Of a stretch of DNA of 5,875 bases, positions 5,670 to 5,875 are shown one piece after another. The stretch lies in contig CAZJDV010000119.1 of the NCBI GenBank assembly GCA_964544865.1, positions 1 to 5,875 of the forward strand, in the 5' to 3' direction. The translations under genes were made by a program, and so were the position numbers. Below the pieces are notes generated by a model that ran no database searches, was not told the origin of the DNA, and saw nothing but the letters and a program-made list of their open reading frames with translations. The DNA is from CAZJDV01 sp964544865. Lineage in GTDB: Bacteria > Chloroflexota > Dehalococcoidia > Lucifugimonadales > CAJWER01. Every line of letters starts with the position of its first letter. Position 1 is the stretch's first letter.

Positions 5670-5875
5670 ATGCACAAGGTCGCTTTCATCGGAACCGGGG
5701 GACGAAGCCAGATCTATGCCGAGGTGTACCAGGCGACGGATGACATAGAAATCGTGGGCCTGGCAGATCCGAATGCAGATCATCGAAAAGCCCTGACAAC
5801 ACGGACCGGCCTAGCGGCGAGTACGCCCGAGTTCGACGACTGGCGAGACATGCTGGATGCAACCCAAGACCTCGA
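5670..5875 (+). CDS. Gfo/Idh/MocA-family oxidoreductase, N-terminal part
   Basis: The first 68 codons of an NAD(P)-dependent oxidoreductase are present; the gene continues past the right edge. Family members are usually about 330-400 residues, so most of the catalytic domain is missing here. The start MHKVAFIGTGGRSQIYAEVY shows the first beta strand and the glycine-rich nucleotide-binding loop (GTGGR, 8-12). The second strand follows, EIVGLADPN (27-35), with D33 at the position that often contacts the adenosine ribose and favours NAD over NADP. A typical segment, FDDWRDML (55-62), comes where family members have the loop leading to the third strand. Enzymes of this family oxidise or reduce sugars, inositols and their derivatives in the cytoplasm; the substrate cannot be told from this part. 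The gene is transcribed away from the TPR gene, with 129 bases between their starts. The family call is strong despite the truncation. Confidence 0.88.
   Translation, partial: MHKVAFIGTGGRSQIYAEVYQATDDIEIVGLADPNADHRKALTTRTGLAASTPEFDDWRDMLDATQDL

Noticed and set aside
5498..5743. Plus-strand open frame of 81 codons overlapping the start of the oxidoreductase gene
   Set aside because: It is antisense to the TPR frame, runs out of frame into the well-supported oxidoreductase gene, and shows no motif or ribosome binding site.
1..5875. CRISPR array, rRNA, phage or transposase genes
   Set aside because: No regularly spaced repeats of 24-40 bases, no rRNA-like stretches and no transposase or integrase motifs were seen on either strand.

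Overview
The window is GC-rich bacterial DNA with two complete genes, one short (probably truncated) gene, and the first part of a fourth gene running off the right edge. The orphan molybdenum hydroxylase large subunit, the Gfo/Idh/MocA oxidoreductase, the TIM-barrel glycoside-hydrolase-like protein and the dispersed palindromic repeat together resemble genomes of uncultivated Chloroflexota (SAR202/Dehalococcoidia-like) or similar soil and marine heterotrophs. That placement is an inference from gene content; nothing in the window fixes the taxon.

Layout, left to right. Positions 1-248 are a leader with no convincing gene, carrying a pair of imperfect direct repeats and one copy of a short motif that recurs elsewhere. 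At 249-1826 (+) lies a 525-residue cytoplasmic TIM-barrel protein with a C-terminal beta-rich domain, preceded by a strong Shine-Dalgarno sequence. From 1827 to 2399 there is a 573-base convergent gap without a credible gene; it holds two more copies of the short motif and a 102-base inverted-repeat element ending 29 bases before the next gene's stop. At 2400-4694 (-) lies a 764-residue xanthine dehydrogenase/CoxL-family molybdopterin-binding subunit, complete, with no FAD or iron-sulfur partner gene in view. From 4695 to 5162 is a non-coding stretch containing its probable promoter. At 5163-5540 (-) is a short TPR protein whose third repeat breaks off at a hairpin. At 5670 (+), divergent from the TPR gene, begins a Gfo/Idh/MocA-type NAD(P)-dependent oxidoreductase, cut by the window end after 68 codons.

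How the genes fit together: the TIM-barrel protein and the Gfo/Idh/MocA enzyme would both suit catabolism of sugars or sugar derivatives, and the molybdenum hydroxylase would oxidise a small organic (aldehyde, N-heterocycle or acyl-CoA aromatic) substrate. No operon links them: the transcription units alternate strand and large gaps separate them. The window looks like a mosaic accessory region, not a single pathway. I do not see a clear new multi-gene system. The points most worth pursuing are the uncharacterised TIM-barrel protein, the active-site loop of the orphan molybdenum enzyme, the three-copy intergenic motif and the abruptly ended TPR gene.
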